From Arcuatula senhousia (taxonomy: Eukaryota; Mollusca; Bivalvia; Mytilida; Mytilidae): 64,000 nt of DNA. The translations under genes and the position numbers were made by a program. Below, one piece after another: positions 10,937-20,083 of this stretch (position 1 is the stretch's first letter; each line of letters starts with the position of its first letter). The notes below the pieces were generated by a model. That model saw nothing but the letters and a program-made list of their open reading frames with translations. It was not told the origin of the DNA and ran no database searches. The DNA lies in the NCBI GenBank assembly GCA_963971305.1, contig OZ020306.1, forward strand, positions 58,316,686 to 58,380,685, given 5' to 3'.

Positions 10937-11811
10937 TGAAGTTTGTTTATGTTGGTATTTTTGTTGCTGCTTTCTTTAATTATATCTTCATGGAGGATCT
11001 TTATGTCATCTTTAAGACTGTCCCATTTTGCTTTCTTATATAGTTGTATCTTACGTTGTATTTGCTTGTTTTTGACTGAATTTGTGTTCATCTCTGCATA
11101 TACAGCATCATGATCTGAGATGCCTGGTATTACATCTATTCTCATCATCTTGCTTGGACAGTTTGTAATTATTAGGTCTAAGGTGTTGTTGTTCCTTGTT
11201 GCCTCTTGTACCATTTGTGTTAGACCATTATCATCAAGTATATCTGTTAGATGGTAATGTTGCTCTGGGTGTGCTGTTCCTTGGCGTATCGTTTTTGTTG
11301 ACCAATTCCATCCGGGTAGGTTGAAGTCCCCTCCAATCAACAGACAGGCATTGTTTGATGATGCTCTATTTACTGAATCTTCAAATTCTTTTAGACTCTC
11401 TTTATTTGATGTTTTGGGGTTATAATATGAGCATATGTATAGATCTTTTGTTCCTTTTTGCTGTATCTTTGTCCATATGATTTCACAATTTGTGTCAAGT
11501 TCAGGTACTTCTGAGCTCAGGTATTTATTGTGTACAGCTATTAGTACTCCTCCTCCTGTTTTGTCTTTTCTGTCCTTTCTGTATATATTATACTCTGATG
11601 GTAGTATCTGACTATTGGTTATGGTGGAGTCTAACCATGTTTCTGTCATAATGATCACATCTGGCTTTGTGCTGTCAATCATATTTTGTACCTGGGGTTG
11701 CTTATTTCTCACTGATTGGCAGTTTATATTTATGATTCTCATAGGTGTAAATAAATTTTTGTCTTCTTCATTCTTGCCTCTCTTTGGTGTAGAAGTGTGT
11801 TTTGGTCTCAC
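10909..11811 (-). pseudogene. LINE ORF2 fragment: APE endonuclease domain
   Basis: A 300-codon frame encoding the AP-endonuclease-like domain that nicks target DNA to prime reverse transcription in APE-type LINEs. All the usual motifs are visible: ININCQSVRNK (Asn30), TETWLD (Glu57), GGGVLIAV, GGDFNLPGWNW (Asp162, Asn164), LDLIITN and SDHDAVY (Asp233, His234). The catalytic residues therefore look intact. The first Met is not the true start, because the protein continues from the frame upstream (11808-12338) after a frameshift near 11935. The last ~8 codons come from flanking repeat, and the reverse transcriptase that should follow is missing. The element cannot be autonomous. Confidence 0.85.
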
Positions 11812-12338
11812 ATTTTCTTGTTGTGATATACTACTGATATCAAGCTGTTCTTCTGAAAGTAAGCTGAAGCTGTTGTTGACTGGTACAGCGGTTGAACCGT
11901 AGCATAGAGAATTGTAATTTGGATTAGTACTGAAATGTTCCTATCATCTACAAGGTAGCTATATGTTTTGCTATGGATGTCCTGACAGTGGATATGGAAC
12001 CACTGATCACAGGTATCACATCTAATTGCTCTGTCATTCCATGTGACAGGTTGGTCGCATGTTCCACATGGGTATATGGTACTGTCGTTATGTGTTGGTC
12101 CTGGATTTGGATTTATGTCATTTGCGTTTGCTAGTAGTATAAATAGTAGGTATGCTGTTGGTGATCTGCATTTATATGGATATCTTAGTATGGATGTAAG
12201 TTGGTTACCTATCATGAAAAGGCAGTGTTCATTATCATGTGCTATTTTTATCTTAGTCTCTTCTTTATATTGATTTATTCTTTTGTTGATATTCATTATG
12301 GTGCATATGATGACTATGATTGCTGTAAGGAACCTCAT
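11808..12338 (-). pseudogene. LINE ORF2 N-terminus with 2A-like motif and PHD-like finger
   Basis: The frame starts with a hydrophobic stretch (residues 3-15) that could act as a signal or membrane segment. Leu-rich LLFILLANAN then leads into DINPNPGP (residues 74-81). This matches the 2A translational-recoding signature D(V/I)ExNPGP except for Asn in place of Glu. A Cys/His cluster follows (C91-x2-C94, C107-x2-C110, H115/H117, C118), like the first part of a PHD finger. The coding frame is lost near codon 136 (about 11935). In another frame the sequence continues into the endonuclease piece, with the final zinc-ligand pair damaged. 2A motifs and PHD fingers are known in APE-type LINEs of invertebrates; activity here is not shown. 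Confidence 0.7.
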
Positions 12339-12365
12339 TTTCCCTCTGTTGCACTTGGTTGGTAA

Positions 12366-12540
12366 TACACAATAGGGGCTGATAAGACGAACTCACCTAT
12401 ACCCCCTACTATGAATACTTTTAATTGCTGTGCTCAAGGTATTTGGCTCCTCTGGTTTATTACTGTAAATTATACCGGTATCCTTGACTCCTGTCGTGTA
12501 CGTACAGTAGAGGCTGATAAGACGAACTCACCTAAACCCT
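12366..12540. repeat. Short direct repeat between LINE ORF1 and ORF2 remnants
   Basis: 'ggctgataagacgaactc' followed by 'acct' occurs at about 12377 and again at about 12511, about 134 bp apart. On - each copy reads GGTGAGTTC, a splice-donor-like word, and a third GGTGAGTGC lies near 12625. The function is unknown; it may be LINE spacer duplication. Confidence 0.5.
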
Positions 12541-12651
12541 CTCCTGCAATACTACTGTATACCTCATTTTAGTATATGGTTTAGGATAGGTTGTAAGTAA
12601 TAAGCAATCTAGAAGGATCTACTGCACTCACCTATATTTATTGAAGTTGGT

Positions 12652-12990
12652 TTACAATATTGATTCCAGTTCAGTTTCTTCAACTTGTAGTTGTATAAAT
12701 TCTGTTTGGTCGTTAATATGGTAACACTCTCTATATGTGTCTATGAGTAGCTGTTTTGTTATCACAAGGCTGAGTAGTGTCCCTGGGTGTACGCCGTCTT
12801 TCTTGTTATATGTGATGTTGATAGATTTCCTGTATTTGCCCCTCTTTATCTTCCTGTTTCTAAAGTAATGTCTGCCTACTTTGACTGTTGTGCTGTTGTT
12901 TCTCTGGCTGAGTTGCTCTATCTTTGTGTTGAGTGATTGTATTTGTCTTGTTACTATGAAATCTTCTGCTTTAAATGTTTCAGCTTTTGG
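12652..12990 (-). pseudogene. LINE ORF1 C-terminal remnant
   Basis: The open frame runs on - to a stop at 12652. The true LINE part is about the last 112 residues; residues upstream (12991-13104) are antisense of the other LINE. It shows a short heptad-like segment (IQSLNTKIEQLSQ), a basic patch (RNRKIKRGKYRK) and then DGVHPGT about 45 residues before the end. A D-G-V-H-P near the C-terminus recalls the end of SGNH-esterase-type ORF1 proteins of CR1/L2 elements. Its position 5' of the 2A/endonuclease frame on the same strand fits ORF1. The N-terminal half is lost to insertion or rearrangement. Confidence 0.5.
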
Positions 12991-14116
12991 GTGTCCTTTA
13001 TGTTTGCAATATGCGACCAAATTAAAAGCCTTCCCTAGCAACCCTGCCCACGACTGTGTTTTTAAACCACCTCTCAGGAATATGTATGAAAAACATGAAA
13101 ACAAAACTCCTCCTTTTGGTATTCGTATCGAACCTCACCTGACTAATCTGAAGATTGATTTAGAAACTATAAAACCTGTCAAGCCTTTGAGAGTCCCACC
13201 CTGGGAACTTTTAAAGCCCAAATTTATTTTTGATCTCCGTAAACATAAAAAATCTGAAACAAATCATCTACTTATTCAACAAGATTATTCCGAAATTAAA
13301 TCTAAATATCCTGGATTTCTAACAGTTTATACAGATGGCTCTAAAGATGATGATAGCGTTGCTGCTGCTGCTGTCTCAGGGAACAGCACGTCAACACAAC
13401 GCCTCCCGTCTACTGCTTCCATTTTTACAGCTGAAGCAAGAGCCATCATTTTAGCCCTCAAGCTAATCGATGCTTCTGAGCACTCTCAATTCTTTATTTG
13501 TTCCGACTCTCTCTCTTGTCTTCTGGCAATTGAGAATTGTAAATTGAAAAACCCATTAATTTCTAAAATTGTATATATGGTTCATCAATTGATTAGATGT
13601 GGCGCAGAATTGATTTTCCTATGGGTACCCAGTCATACTGGTATTCATGGGAATTCAGTTGTGGACAGGGTTGCAAAGGAAGCCCTTCGTAAACCCGTGT
13701 CCAACTGTTTTATTCCTTATTCGGATTGTAGAAATACAATCCGAATATATATTCAGACTTTATGGGATGAGGTTTGGGCTGCCGCTGAGCACAACAAACT
13801 TCATGAGCTAAAACCACATTTCGGGGAGAGTCATGTTTCATTTAGATGCCGTCGAGACCAGGTGGTCATCACTAGATGTCGTATAGGACACTCTAGAGTA
13901 ACTCATGGCCACCTGATGACACAGGAGGAAGCCCCGATGTGCATTCCCTGTGACTCGCGGTATTCTTTGAAACATGTTCTTCTCGACTGTGTTGATGTTG
14001 CTCCAGCACGTATGAAGTATTTTAATTGTGCCACAATGCACGATTTGTTCAGCGGCACCCAAACCGATGTCATTTTATCATTTTTAAAGGAGATTAGATT
14101 GTTTTCAAAGATTTAG
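12881..14116 (+). pseudogene. LINE pol C-terminal fragment: RNase H domain and Cys/His tail
   Basis: The 411-codon frame is chimeric. Its first ~30-40 residues are antisense of the neighbouring LINE ORF1; from about residue 36 on it is LINE pol. RNase H carries all four expected acidic residues: Asp152 (YTDGSK), Glu185 (TAEARAI), Asp209 (CSDSLS) and Asp262 (VVDRVAKEA), plus VPSHTGIHGN before the last. The C-terminus has C354-x2-C followed by KH and C (IPCDSRYSLKHVLLDC), the usual Cys/His patch of this LINE group. RNase H would remove RNA from the cDNA hybrid during target-primed reverse transcription. The frame is intact to the stop, so this copy may be fairly young, but without endonuclease and reverse transcriptase it is dead. 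Confidence 0.85.
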
Positions 14117-14414
14117 ATATGTTGTTTTAAGATATAGTTCTTATACAATTACTGTTTTATATTATTATTTGCATTGCTTATTCGTTGTTTTTGTTTATTT
14201 CCCTATGATTAGTTTTATATTTTAGTTTGTTCATTTTTAATGTTTGTTTTTTATCAATTTATCTTTTCATACCTTTTGTTTTATCTACGGTCTTTTGACT
14301 TCGTTTTATTTCCAATTTTGATTTAATTATTATAATATGTTGATGTCCCGATTATGGCTGAAATATCGCCGACGGGACACTAAGCAACAAACAATCAATC
14401 AATCATTCAATCAG
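12970..14414 (+). mobile_element. Non-LTR retrotransposon 3' end (I/Nimb-like, RNase H), + strand, 5'-truncated
   Basis: It comprises the end of a pol ORF with RNase H and a zinc-knuckle-like C-terminus, a ~225 bp AT-rich 3' UTR, a terminal stem-loop (GTCCCG 14345-14350, CGGGAC 14373-14378) and a simple tail of CAAT/AATC repeats (about 14386-14414). RNase H plus a CAAT-type tail points to the I/Nimb group of LINEs. The 5' junction near 12970-13000 abuts the antisense ORF1 of the other LINE. Confidence 0.8.
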
Positions 14415-14538
14415 ATCATACAGAAGAAAAGCTGTTGGATCATCTTTTGTCTCTATGACCGAGAGATGAGTTACTCACCGGGGACCTCTGGCTGGACAAC
14501 TCATTAATATTTTCAGTATAAAATATAAATAAATTCAT
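14415..14538. other. Short unique segment between LINE tail and SINE
   Basis: 124 bp of AT-rich sequence. On - it contains a GGTGAGT donor-like word and a short open stretch, but too little to call an exon. Confidence 0.3.
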
Positions 14539-14550
14539 TCAGTGACAGAA

Positions 14551-15043
14551 CACCCGTGCGGGGCCCGGATGGCGAATAGGCCCGCAGCAGAGCCTAGCTT
14601 GTCGTAAGAGGCGACTAAGGGTCTTGGGATTCTAATGTCGGGTCAGTGCTCAGCCCACAGAGCGACCAAGTGTGTACCCTAGGTGGCTGAATAGGGTGGC
14701 CCTCGTCCGCGGGGGTTGTCAGGTCTATAATACGGAAACCCTGACCGCCGACCATAGTGGGCCAACGTGTTTGGAGAGTGCCACGCTTCATGCACGTAAA
14801 AGACCCCTTTGTGGACCGCCATGTAGTGCACCACAAAGGCTAAATTTTCCGCCCCTACCCACCTCTCCCCTTTTTCCTGTGGTTCTTCAAAATTTACCGG
14901 TCCTTTGTGTCCCACCCCATCCCCATATTTCATTTATCATCATCATCTCATGTTCATTTTATCATCCTTTTCATGTTCATCGCCTGTAAATAACCTATAT
15001 AGCGTTGCACGGGCGTAAAACACCAACTCACTCACTCACTCAC
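14551..15043 (+). mobile_element. SINE, full-length copy (493 bp), with target-site duplication
   Basis: It starts 'cacccgtgcggggcccgg' and contains TGGCGAATAGG, close to a tRNA-type A box (TRGCNNAGYNGG). The middle is GC-rich and conserved between copies; the end is pyrimidine-rich, with a terminal stem-loop (CGCCTGT 14981-14987, ACGGGCG 15009-15015) and a (CACT)n tail. It is flanked by a perfect 12-bp target-site duplication, TCAGTGACAGAA (14539-14550 and 15044-15055). Several near-identical copies occur in this window. The family was not matched to a named one; V-SINE or MetaSINE-type mollusc SINEs are candidates. Confidence 0.9.
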
Positions 15044-15055
15044 TCAGTGACAGAA

Positions 15056-15660
15056 TTATTAGATAGAAAAACAGTAGTTACATGGTGCGAGTGTACATAT
15101 TACCAAAACGCACACGATACATGGATAATGGAAAACTCCAGTTCATCAAGGACATCTTAATGTAGCGTATTAAGGGTCTTCAACCAGGGTTAACCCCCTC
15201 AAGCGAGATCAAGATGCATATGAGAAGATTCCTACATAAAACTTTTTTTCTCATAATTGAAGCATGAACGGATCACTTCAACGAGCCGGTTCTGTAGCTA
15301 CCACGTGGAATCTTAAAATAACATATCTCGGTGTTGACAGTGTTTTAATTTGGTGGCAACTAATACGACGTACAAATCCGAAAAATTTTTTCCGGATGGT
15401 AGGACTACTGAGTTACAAATCCCGTTCCATGCATTTTCCTATCAGGAAAGCAGAAAATTAAATTTAACGTTAATTAAATCTCTATTACTTCTTAAACTTA
15501 AAGAGTGTGACATTTTTTGTGTTTGTGATATTAAATGAAAATAACAATATAAACAAATACCGGTATTTACAAAAGAGGAGTTCACTTTTTACATCAAATC
15601 ATCAAGAGTGTTAATGCATGTCACAAGTTGTTCTAGAACAGATATATCCTTGGTCTTCAC
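15056..15660. other. AT-rich spacer
   Basis: No repeat or splice-framed exon is recognised. Two 62-65 codon frames near 15264-15538 overlap each other in different frames and look random. Confidence 0.4.
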
Positions 15661-15664
15661 AGGT

Positions 15665-15850
15665 CTCCCGTGCGGGGCCTGGGTGGCGAATAGGCCCGCA
15701 GTAGAGCCTAGCTTGTCCGCCAAGTAGTGCAACACAGGCTAAATTTTCCGCTCCTACCCACTGCTCCCCACTTCCTGTGGTCCTTCAAAATTTACCGTTC
15801 CTTTGTTGTCCACCACATTCCCATATTTCACTATCAATATCATCATTATT
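15665..15850 (+). mobile_element. SINE copy with internal deletion and no tail
   Basis: The SINE head ('cccgtgcggggcctggg', 'ggcgaataggcccgcag') runs to about 15717. It then jumps directly to the SINE region 'cgccaagtagtgcaacac', skipping ~210 bp of the middle, and ends at 'atcatcatt' without the terminal stem-loop or tail. The right side abuts a hairpin-type element end at 15851. Confidence 0.75.
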
Positions 15851-16560
15851 ATGTCTCCCAAACGAAGTTTGCAGACATTATGGTTTTGCTCAGTACTTAT
15901 TTTTCTTATTTTGTCCCTGAACATAAAGTGTCGGGGACATATTGTGTTTGCTCGGTTTCTTATTATTATTATTATAGTTAAGGTCTTTCCATATTCAAAG
16001 GGAAGTCCTTACTGTATTTCTTATTTACACTTTCAATTTTTTTTTCGCGCCCAGTATATAAAAGTGTCACGACATATATTTTTGATACTTAGTACCTTTA
16101 GTCGGTCATACTTGAAGTTGCTCTGACTGACCCTGTGAAACCAGTCTATTTTTAGTAACAGAGCTATCTCCCCAAACACTGTAAACCCTTGTGTTCAGAT
16201 CTCCTCAGAAACTGTAACCGATATAAAAATTCTGAAAAGTGGAAATTGTAACCTCTCTCCTGGCCATGTTTTGTCACCCCAAAAAAAAGTTTTTCAAAAA
16301 GTGTCACGCTTCCGCAATTTTGAGTCGCGAATCGTCAAAAACTTAAAAATTTCTATTTTTAGAACCGTTAGTCGTAGAACCTCAAAACATTCACCATTCA
16401 TATTAGGTGACCTATTGTACATCCAGAAATATAAAGGTCAAAGTCATATCAACAAAAACAAAAAAGGCCATTTTCTAGGACAATGGGTTTTATCTTCAAG
16501 TCAATTTGTCAGCCCTTATTTGATACATTTTTGTGCGTTTTCTTTTATATGATGTCGGCC
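15851..16560 (+). mobile_element. Two successive F5-like left ends and body
   Basis: Two hairpins about 60 bp apart are each followed by related sequence. 15851-15878 has ATGTCT and AAAC arms with loop GAA, then 'tatggttttgctca'. 15912-15939 has TGTCCC and GGGACA arms, then 'tattgtgtttgctcggttt'. The rest (to about 16560) resembles interspersed-element body ('aaaggtcaaagtcat') but no right end is recognised. The ~90-107 codon frames here have no recognisable domain. Confidence 0.45.
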
Positions 16561-18339
16561 AGGAGTTCTTCTAGTAGATTATACAACAAAAAATCCATAA
16601 TTTTTTTTTAAATATACAACATCCACTTACCACACCATGCACATGTACCACAGATAGTGAAACATAAAACATGTTTCTTTGATTAAATATGCTACTATTG
16701 CACATTAGCGAAATATATGATGAAACCGTGTGTCCTAAAAATGGTTTCTAAGGAAAAAAAGGGTTGCTATTGAGGTTTTTGCTTATAATATTTTTATGAA
16801 TCATTGTATTTTAGCAATAATAATGTCTGTTGTGTATTCTTGTTTTGTTTTAATGTATATAAAGCTAACCATTTTTAGATATTCAAGGTCATTAAAGCCT
16901 TTGACAGTCGTGATTTTACCAATCAAGACTTGAAAAATTCAATACTTTTAACCTAATAAAAAAAATTAAAAACACCTGACTACCCAATGTTTTTTTCATA
17001 AATTGATACTACAGGACAATGTCTTAATTTCAGTGTATAGAAAAATATCAAGCTGTGTTACCTTTTCCAGTAATAAACTTTTTAAAAACCTTACATTTTT
17101 ACAGTTTTAGGTCCGGCAAAAACCTTAGGTTCTTTTCGTTACCATAGCAACTATGCATGATTTTGACGAAAAACCAAAAACTTATTAGTATGTTTTATTT
17201 TTTGTTCCTTTGATCACCCCAGCATAAAAAAGATGCTTACATGTACTAACTTTAAGTTATTAGGAAACGAAATGTTCAAAAATTAAGATATTTTACCACT
17301 TTTCAATTGGTTTTTAGTCATTCTTTGTTTCTCGTTGCCATAGAGACTAATGGATTTGAATGAATGTTTTAATTTGACCTAAAATGTGTTTGTAGTACTT
17401 ATTTGAATGCATTTAGGTGGTTAATTCCAATTTTAAATTTTTTGACTTTCCATTTGAATCTCAATGGTTACTGACATGGCCTCTTAATGAAATAACTACT
17501 TTTATTATTCACACTTTGAAAAATCCAGCTCCTCAATTTCTTGAAATGTATATATAATCATGAAAATATAAACTTATAGGGGAAGATGTTTTCCTTCGTT
17601 GAATTCCATAGAATAGTCACACATTCATTTAGTTTAACATCATAATAGCAAAACTGCCAATAGAATAATTTCTCTTTGTAAGAACCACACACCAGATTTT
17701 ATCAAGGAAGAAAATTGCAAGCTGAAAATAATAAAACAAATATTTTAGAATGATTAAAATGACATTATATCATATGCTATATTTATAGTTATTGTTAAAA
17801 TGGATTACAAAACCATATACGACAATTTCTTTTTAACTAAAAAGGTGCTATTCTATACTTTGAAATGCAAAAATGAAAACCTTCAAAAGGAATACCTCAT
17901 CATAAACTAGTTATAGTAAATTGGACATTAATATTTAAAAAAAAAAGAGAAATGTACATATTTATAAAGCAACTTCTTATTTTAAAAATACTTATCTTAA
18001 ATACACCAAACTAAAAGTGCTTATTATTTTTCAAATATCAAAATTTTCACATGCAAAGTGTTAAAACTTTCAGAATAACATAAAATTCATGATTTTTTAG
18101 ATATATCTATGTTGCCCAAGATTTTCATTTAAGTAATGCATATAGTGCTAAAATGTAGATCTATATAATAAATGTTATTTTAAAGTATTTAAATGAATAA
18201 ATAAAAGCAAGTACCCCTCCCCCTTTTTTTGTAGAAGTAATGCCAACATGTTTTATTGTGTAAATTTAAGCACATATGGCATTAGAAATAAAAGATAGAA
18301 TTTACTTGTTAACCTGGAACGTATTGTTTGTCTCCATTC
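16561..18339. other. AT-rich, apparently unique DNA
   Basis: About 1.8 kb with no supported exon, RNA gene or repeat. Its composition fits intron or intergenic sequence. The - strand exon at 18344-18591 would place its intron here. Confidence 0.45.
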
Positions 18340-18343
18340 TCAC

Positions 18344-18591
18344 CAAAACAAAACTTTGTTAACATTTTCTATATGGCGCACCTGTTGAGTCGTCGCCGTC
18401 AACACAAAAGCTTCTTCCGGATCATGAGAACCAATACTAAAAATGCTTTTCTGTCTCAATGTTACAAGCATTTGCTGTGATAAATACGTTTCAAATTGAC
18501 TAGATAGTTGTGTTCTTGTAACAACATATAAAGAAAAGTCCAAATTGTTAACACAGGGGTACGTTCCTCCCATGTTGTTGTCATCACTCAA
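18344..18591 (-). CDS. Candidate first coding exon of an unrecognised gene
   Basis: The open frame from ATG (18591) covers 82 codons plus 2 nt and ends at a good splice donor (TTTTG then GTGAGA, donor GT at 18343-18342). Frame and donor agree, because the in-frame stop lies inside the donor. The peptide begins MSDDNNMGGTYPC, is of mixed composition and shows no signal peptide, membrane span or repeat. I do not recognise the family. A short upstream reading frame (start about 18614, 8 codons) ends in TGATGA, overlapping this start codon. The codons do not look repeat-derived, and the flanks are low-repeat. No acceptor-bounded second exon was found downstream on -. A chance frame remains possible. 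Confidence 0.4.
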
Positions 18592-18732
18592 GAAATTTTA
18601 CGGACGACATCATGTGCTTGTATACAAATACGGGATTTCTATCTCTCAGATGAGCACAGATGTAGATTTGACATAGAGTTTTGTAATGTCATCCTTTCCG
18701 GATTTGACCAACACTTAATCGATCTTTGGCAA

Positions 18733-18905
18733 CGTGACGGGTGTGCTTTAGCAAGCAGGAACTGCTTACTCTTCCGGAGCACCTGAGTTCACTCTCGTTT
18801 CGACTTGAGTTCGCGTTGCTGAATGCGGTTTTGTTGTTATGTGTGTGTGTGTTTTATGTTGTTATGTGGTTTGTTTTGTTGTGATGATTTTTTGTCTGCC
18901 GGTTT
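18733..18905 (-). repeat. Interspersed repeat with AAGCAG hairpin, inverted relative to 27598-27770
   Basis: The reverse complement of this stretch matches 27598-27770 in several blocks, the best being 'aggtgctc(c/t)ggaagag' followed by 'taagcagttcctgctt'. The core AAGCAG, loop GAA, CTGCTT (18753-18767) is a perfect small hairpin. It is AT/GT-rich toward 18905, with (GT)n at about 18838-18852. Confidence 0.65.
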
Positions 18906-19422
18906 TGTCTTTACGGTTTTATGATACTGATTACCCCTTTGTTACACCTTTGCTTCTTCCTTAAATAGTGTATTATTTACATAGACGTCATAAAACTTAA
19001 GCGGAAATGACATATTCTCCTAACGTCATAAAATATACATTCGAGTCAAAAACGATAAAAATCGAAATTCCGGATATTGTTTCTCAAACGGCATTCACAT
19101 ACCTGCGCAGCTTTTTTGTCATCACAAGTTTCAGAATGGTAAATGATTTAAATCAGAACATTTGATGCATAATTATTGAAGCGCAATACAAAATAGTTCT
19201 CGGAAATGATTCTTTGAGAGAAATTAAACACTCTACCAAAACCCAAAGCATGGCCATTTCAATTGATGGGTCCACTTTCATTGCACGGAGCTGATTGTTT
19301 TCTTTGATTGGTGACTTGATAATGTAAGGTTCAATGCCTTGATCACATTCTTCCTATGTCTTTTGGTAGTTCCAATGATAAAACCCCCTATGCTCGCTTA
19401 CTCGCGAGATTCTAACATCCTA
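18906..19422. promoter_or_regulatory. Possible divergent promoter region (speculative)
   Basis: Lies between the - strand candidate exon and a + strand candidate exon. It contains two ACGTCA half-sites (about 18985 and 19024) and CCGGAA-type ETS words nearby (about 18694 on -, and about 19070). On - there is also CTGCGCAG followed by GTATGT (donor at about 19102-19101), which could end a non-coding first exon. No TATA box or initiator can be fixed, so this is a weak call. Confidence 0.2.
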
Positions 19423-19465
19423 GTCCCGTGCGGGACCCGGGTGGCGAATACTTGTAGGCCCGCAT
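19423..19465 (+). mobile_element. SINE head fragment
   Basis: 'gtcccgtgcgggacccggg' plus 'tggcgaata' and 'aggcccgca' match the first ~40 bp of the SINE, with a 6-bp insertion; the rest is missing. Isolated SINE heads are unusual products, since 5' truncation normally spares the tail, so later deletion is likely. Confidence 0.6.
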
Positions 19466-19827
19466 CTGAACATCTGAAAAAATTATAACCAACAAACTAG
19501 CTGAGACTTTTGCTAATTAGTCATCTTAATCTTAAAAAAAGTAATTACAAACCTGACTTCCAAAAATATAAACGAACAGCTGAAGAAACTAAATTGCACT
19601 TTAACTCCGACATATCGGAATATCATTTATCTGTAAGGTTAAGCATTCAGTCTCTCTGTTACTGCAAATGTTCGCCGTATCCAGAGTAAAATCTTTTCTT
19701 TTGAACGGAGGACTCTCTACAAATTCCAGCTTCGAATGTCTATTAACAATCAATTCCAATATTCCTCATTATTAATTTGAGACTGTTTGTTGTTGCACAG
19801 TTACACTGGGGAATTTAATTCAGAACA

Positions 19828-19858
19828 ATGGCACTACTGATTGGACCAAAGATGTTGG
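19828..19858 (+). CDS. Candidate first coding exon (MALLIGPKMLG...)
   Basis: A strong start context (ACAATGG) opens 10 codons plus 1 nt ending at a good donor (TTGG then GTAAGA, GT at 19859-19860). A pyrimidine-rich tract and CAG at about 19790-19800 could be an acceptor for this exon. It encodes MALLIGPKML plus a split Gly codon. It is too short to identify a family. The BEN exon at 27214 is on the same strand, but its phase (0) does not fit directly onto this donor (phase 1), so at least one more exon would be needed. It could be chance. Confidence 0.25.
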
Positions 19859-20083
19859 GTAAGATTTTTTTTAGAAATACAAATGTAACAAGATTTTATA
19901 ATAAATGAAATTTACCAAATAAGATAAGTTGTTTAGTTGAGAATTCAAGTTGTTTAAGTACGAAATAAACACTATTTGGTCCATCACTTTATGAGATCTA
20001 CGCATTTAAAAATTTAAGAATTTGAATATCAAATATCAGAACGTCTACCTATATCACAACTCAAGCAGATAATGTAATAAAAA

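Larger units (their letters stand above)
10937..12990 (-). mobile_element. Non-LTR retrotransposon (CR1/L2-like, APE type), - strand, 3' part lost
   Basis: Reading along -: the C-terminal end of an ORF1 (12990 to 12652), a ~310 bp gap, then an ORF2 start with hydrophobic N-terminus, 2A-like motif, PHD-like finger and a complete-looking APE endonuclease. The reverse transcriptase and 3' end are absent: at about 10937 the reading frame runs into a local direct repeat. Loss of the 3' side is not the usual 5' truncation of LINEs and implies later deletion or rearrangement. Clade assignment from domain order is inference. Confidence 0.75.

Noticed and set aside
11615..12273. + strand frames of 95 and 76 codons
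   Set aside because: Antisense of the LINE endonuclease and 2A/PHD frames.
12881..13000. Hydrophobic start of the 411-codon + frame as a signal peptide
   Set aside because: These residues are antisense of the other LINE's ORF1, so they are a junction product.
13838..14062. 74-codon - strand frame
   Set aside because: Shadow of the RNase H LINE frame.
14551..14640. A tRNA gene at the SINE head
   Set aside because: An A-box-like word is visible, but I cannot place a convincing B box or cloverleaf.
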